A stretch of 64,000 nt of DNA from assembly GCF_000620305.1 (NCBI RefSeq), contig NZ_KK211102.1, positions 332,504 through 396,503 on the forward strand. The letters are read 5' to 3'. Of this stretch, positions 61,313 to 64,000 are shown in pieces. Made by a program: the position numbers and the translations under genes. The notes beneath the pieces were generated by a model. That model made no database searches and was not told where the DNA came from. It was given only the letters and a program-made list of their open reading frames with translations. Source of the stretch: Desulfitibacter alkalitolerans DSM 16504 (lineage in GTDB: Bacteria > Bacillota > DSM-16504 > Desulfitibacterales > Desulfitibacteraceae). Each line of letters opens with the position of its first letter. Positions within the stretch are counted from its first letter, which is position 1.

Positions 61313-61894
61313 ATGTCAGCAAATTTGTATCAAGTTCAGTCGGGGCCGGAAGGGTATCTGCCGCCGGCAGCCGCTTCAATGGGGGTAATGCTTCCCGGGG
61401 AAGGGGAATCACTGGTGGAAGGCAGGATAGTTCCGGAAGAAGAAGCCATGAAAAAAATAGCCGAGAAAATCTTATCGGCCAAAAATCCGGTCTTTTTTCC
61501 CGGCCCGCTGATTCTTTGGGCTTGGAAGGAAGGAGTAGCGGAAAAAGCCAAGGCGATTAAGAAATTAGCAGAGACTGCCGGCGCCAAAATAATCCCCATG
61601 CCGGATTACCGGCCTAAATACCCCATGATTAACCCGGCGGTGGAAATCAACCCTAACCACCCCAATTTAACCATCTGGCATAACAAAATAGATGTCTGCG
61701 TATTTGTAGGCGTCCACTGTCACTATGCCAATGTGGCTCTTAAGATAATCAGGGGAGGCACGGATTGCTACACCATCGCCCTCTGCGGGGAAGTAGGACA
61801 TGAAGATGCCATGATTACTTTACGAAGTGCAGGGCTGGCAGAGATCAGCAAGCTCACGGATATTATCAGCCAGATGAGGGAGGAGATTAAATGA
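61313..61894 (+). CDS. CdhB-like (CODH/ACS epsilon family) subunit in the POR operon
   Basis: A 193-residue paralogue of the protein at 50971-51540. ATG 61313 is preferred because AGGGGG lies 7 bases upstream (an ATG at 61307 is too close). Its C-terminal third (RPKYPMINPAVEINP, ANVALKII, CYTIALCGEVGHEDAMITLR) matches the paralogue most strongly. The stop overlaps the start of the alpha subunit gene (ATGA). Here the partner appears to be a 2-oxoacid:ferredoxin oxidoreductase. Confidence 0.75.
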   Translation: MSANLYQVQSGPEGYLPPAAASMGVMLPGEGESLVEGRIVPEEEAMKKIAEKILSAKNPVFFPGPLILWAWKEGVAEKAKAIKKLAETAGAKIIPMPDYRPKYPMINPAVEINPNHPNLTIWHNKIDVCVFVGVHCHYANVALKIIRGGTDCYTIALCGEVGHEDAMITLRSAGLAEISKLTDIISQMREEIK

Positions 61895-63033
61895 TCCAAC
61901 AAAAAATCGTAGAACCCGAACACCTCTTTTTTCAGGCCGAAAGGGAAAAAATGTTTATTACCGGGAGTGAGGCAGTCAAAGAAGCCATTAAAAGGGCTAA
62001 TGTAGACATGGCTATCTCTTATCCCATCACCCCGCAATCAGAAAGTATGCATTTGGTAGGGGATATATATGCCGAGGGATACCTTAGGGAATACTTTCGC
62101 GGCGAAAACGAGTTTGCCGTGATGTCGGCAGTGGCCGGTGCCTCCATGGGGGGTGTGCGGGTGTTTACTGCCACAGGCGGACCTGGAACTTTGCGGGCTT
62201 TTGAAGCATTTTCGACCTGGGCCGGCGCAAGGCTGCCCATTGTCTGTGCTTTTATGACCAGAGGGGTGAATTCTCCACTGACTATCCAGCCGGATACCAT
62301 TGAAATGTCTTTCATGCTGGATACTGGGATTATTATGCTGCACGCTGAAGACGCCCAGGATCTTTATGAAATGATTTTAAAGGCTTTTGTTATTGCTGAA
62401 AAAACTGATGTTCATATTCCAGTCGGGGTGTTTGCCGATGGCTTTTTTGTGACCCATACCAGAGATAAGGTTGAGGTAGCGCCGCCTGACATCAAGCTGC
62501 CCCCATATGACCCATATAGTGCACCGGTACCGGTCATGGATATGGAAAATGTGCCGGTAAGGCAAATGAGAGATCCTTTTGTAATGAAGAGCAACTTTAT
62601 CAGTTATGCAGCACATGCCTCCTGGCAGCAGGAAATCTCGGCAGCGGCAGAGAGGGCCGTAAAGTATATTGATAAGAATCTGGGCGGACTGCTAGAGGTG
62701 GAATATGCAGATGCTGATATTCTTGTCATAACTTCCGGCACAGCCGTATCCCAGAGCCGTGAAGCCATTGCTCAGGCTCGCAAGTTGGGCTTGAACGTGG
62801 GATTAGTAAAAATTAAGAGTATTCGTCCTTTTCCAGAGGAGGAAATAAAGAAGCTCACGCGAAAGGCAAAGGTTGTGATAGTTCCCGAATTTAACCGGGT
62901 GGGCTGGCTGTGCAGAGAAATAAAGGCAGTCGTAGAGGATAATACCAAGGTCCTGGGCGGCCCCAGGGTTTTTGGCGGCATGACCATGCCCCCGGAATTG
63001 ATTCTATCGGAAATCAGGAGGTGTACGAAGTGA
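61891..63033 (+). CDS. 2-oxoacid:ferredoxin oxidoreductase alpha subunit (PorA-like)
   Basis: A 380-residue subunit holding the pyrimidine-binding half of the thiamine site: SYPITPQSESMHL near residue 43, FTATGGPGTLRAFE near 92, and the C-terminal KSIRPFPEEEIKKLTRKAK domain. It decarboxylates a 2-oxoacid with CoA and ferredoxin, or runs in reverse. ATG 61891 overlaps the CdhB-like gene stop. The substrate (pyruvate, 2-oxoglutarate, branched-chain or oxalate-type) cannot be read from the sequence. About 20 extra residues precede the usual start. Confidence 0.9.
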   Translation: MIQQKIVEPEHLFFQAEREKMFITGSEAVKEAIKRANVDMAISYPITPQSESMHLVGDIYAEGYLREYFRGENEFAVMSAVAGASMGGVRVFTATGGPGTLRAFEAFSTWAGARLPIVCAFMTRGVNSPLTIQPDTIEMSFMLDTGIIMLHAEDAQDLYEMILKAFVIAEKTDVHIPVGVFADGFFVTHTRDKVEVAPPDIKLPPYDPYSAPVPVMDMENVPVRQMRDPFVMKSNFISYAAHASWQQEISAAAERAVKYIDKNLGGLLEVEYADADILVITSGTAVSQSREAIAQARKLGLNVGLVKIKSIRPFPEEEIKKLTRKAKVVIVPEFNRVGWLCREIKAVVEDNTKVLGGPRVFGGMTMPPELILSEIRRCTK

Positions 63034-63890
63034 GTAAAAGTATTTTCAAAATTTCACCCGGCTTTGAAGACATCATGCCTATAGAATACCGGGAACTAAT
63101 AGAGCAGGGGGCTTATGAGAAAAACACTGGGTTCTCCGACCTGGGAACCTTCAAAGAACTTTTGGAAGAGCACCCCCTTTGTGCGGGCTGTGGGCTGGCC
63201 TTGTCCCTGCGCCTGATCCTGGCTGCTTTGCCTAACCCTGAAGATACAGTTATCGTGGGCTCCACTGGATGCAGTGCATTGGCCTTTCCCCAGGTGGCGA
63301 TCCACAACATTCATTCCCTTTTCGGCAACCAGAATGCTGTGGCGTCAGGATTAAAGAGAGCGTTGAAATTAAGGTTTCCTGGGAAAATCAAGGATGTAGT
63401 AGTTATAGCTGGTGACGGGGCTACCGCTGATATCGGTCTGGACATGGTAATGCAGTCATGGTTTAGAAGGGAAAATATCACCACCATAATGCTGGACAAT
63501 GAAGCATATGCCAACACTGGCGGACAGGAAAGCGGCATGTCACCTGAAGGGACAGTCCTCAACATGGCTCCCACAGGGAAGAAATTTCCTAAAATATCTT
63601 TGCCCGAGATTGCCCGGGAGTCCGGGTGCCCTTATGCGGCGGCAATCTCGCCGTCTAAGCCCAGACGCCTGGAGAAAATGGTCAGGAGATCCATCCTGGT
63701 GGCCAGAGAAATAGGCCCCACCTATCTGCAGGTCTTCTGCCCCTGTCCCACCAACTTTAAGTTTAAACCAGGGGAAACAATCGAAAGAATAAAGAAACGT
63801 GAAAAAGACGGGACTTATCAGAGCAAGGAGTACATTAGTCCTGCGGCCCAGGAACTTTTGAACAGACTGGAGGGAACAGACAATGAGTGA
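63030..63890 (+). CDS. 2-oxoacid:ferredoxin oxidoreductase beta subunit (PorB-like)
   Basis: A 286-residue thiamine diphosphate-binding subunit. CAGCGLALSLRLIL near residue 48 starts the domain. The TPP motif GDGATADIGLDMVMQSWFRR and NEAYANTGGQESGMSP follow near 130-165. Four Cys (CAGC, GCSALAF, CPCPT) could bind a [4Fe-4S] cluster. I take GTG 63030 (AGGAGG 8 bases upstream, overlapping the alpha stop) rather than GTG 63021. Confidence 0.92.
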   Translation: MSKSIFKISPGFEDIMPIEYRELIEQGAYEKNTGFSDLGTFKELLEEHPLCAGCGLALSLRLILAALPNPEDTVIVGSTGCSALAFPQVAIHNIHSLFGNQNAVASGLKRALKLRFPGKIKDVVVIAGDGATADIGLDMVMQSWFRRENITTIMLDNEAYANTGGQESGMSPEGTVLNMAPTGKKFPKISLPEIARESGCPYAAAISPSKPRRLEKMVRRSILVAREIGPTYLQVFCPCPTNFKFKPGETIERIKKREKDGTYQSKEYISPAAQELLNRLEGTDNE

Positions 63891-64000
63891 AAAAATATCC
63901 ATTAGGATGTCCGGTTTGGGCGGTCAGGGTGTAGTTACTGCTGCCCATATTCTGGGCACGGCTGCTACCCGGGACGGGAAAGAAAGTACTGTTAATCCGT
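63883..64000 (+). CDS. 2-oxoacid:ferredoxin oxidoreductase gamma subunit, partial (cut by window end)
   Basis: ATG 63883 overlaps the beta subunit by 8 bases (GGAGGG upstream). The visible 39 residues start MSEKISIRMSGLGGQGVVTA, the conserved N-terminus of the gamma subunit. A ferredoxin (delta) subunit is not seen and may be fused downstream or missing. Confidence 0.9.
   Translation, partial: MSEKISIRMSGLGGQGVVTAAHILGTAATRDGKESTVNP

Noticed and set aside
1-64000. CRISPR array or cas genes
   Set aside because: No regularly spaced direct repeats of 24-40 bp and no Cas motifs seen; the short tandem arrays found have other explanations.

Overview
The window looks like a strictly anaerobic, probably endospore-forming clostridial Bacillota chromosome carrying an integrative and conjugative element (ICE). 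The clues are Gram-positive type ribosome binding sites, a Spo0E-like protein, a selenocysteine NAD-linked formate dehydrogenase, a 2-oxoacid:ferredoxin oxidoreductase and CO-dehydrogenase-related subunits. I do not name a genus.

Positions 1 to about 39,885 are most of the ICE, with nearly all genes on the minus strand. In transcription order (right to left) they are: two excisionase-like double-HTH proteins; ParA and ParB; a complete Tad/Flp pilus locus (CpaB, TadZ, TadA, TadB, TadC, two twin pilins, two TadE-like pseudopilins, a 1047-residue CARDB surface protein, prepilin peptidase); small ICE proteins; a 2612-residue methylase-helicase; a Toprim primase; an AbiE toxin-antitoxin pair; a candidate oriT with MobC and a MobP-like relaxase; and the type IV secretion set PcfB, ArdC-like, VirD4, Maff2, TrbL, PrgI, VirB4, CD1108-like and RadC. 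A small cassette (about 5.66-6.83 kb) with an XRE repressor, a membrane protein and a Spo0E-like phosphatase splits the transfer operon. Three 14-bp palindromic operators lie in its divergent promoter region. The right junction is the 3' part of a tRNA-Ser(CGA) gene (39,822-39,884). The intact tRNA and the integrase should lie left of position 1.

Positions 39,885-45,660 hold a type III restriction-modification system, a long perfect hairpin and a decayed hicBA locus.

Positions 45,700-64,000 are metabolic chromosome. First comes an NAD-dependent formate dehydrogenase operon (NuoE-like, NuoF-like, FdhA with an in-frame UGA and a SECIS hairpin, and a CdhB-like subunit). Next is an AT-rich accBCDA operon whose AccD lacks the usual zinc ribbon. 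Then follow a yybP-ykoY type (Mn2+) riboswitch in front of a P-type cation ATPase, a DUF2294 gene behind a duplicated promoter, purEK, and an operon starting with a second CdhB-like paralogue followed by the alpha, beta and gamma subunits of a 2-oxoacid:ferredoxin oxidoreductase (gamma cut by the window end).

The observations I rank highest are the CdhB-like paralogues coupled to two different oxidoreductases, the operator-controlled Spo0E cassette on the ICE, the ICE-borne Tad pilus with its adhesin-like protein, the zinc-ribbon-less AccD, and the Mn2+ riboswitch/ATPase pair.
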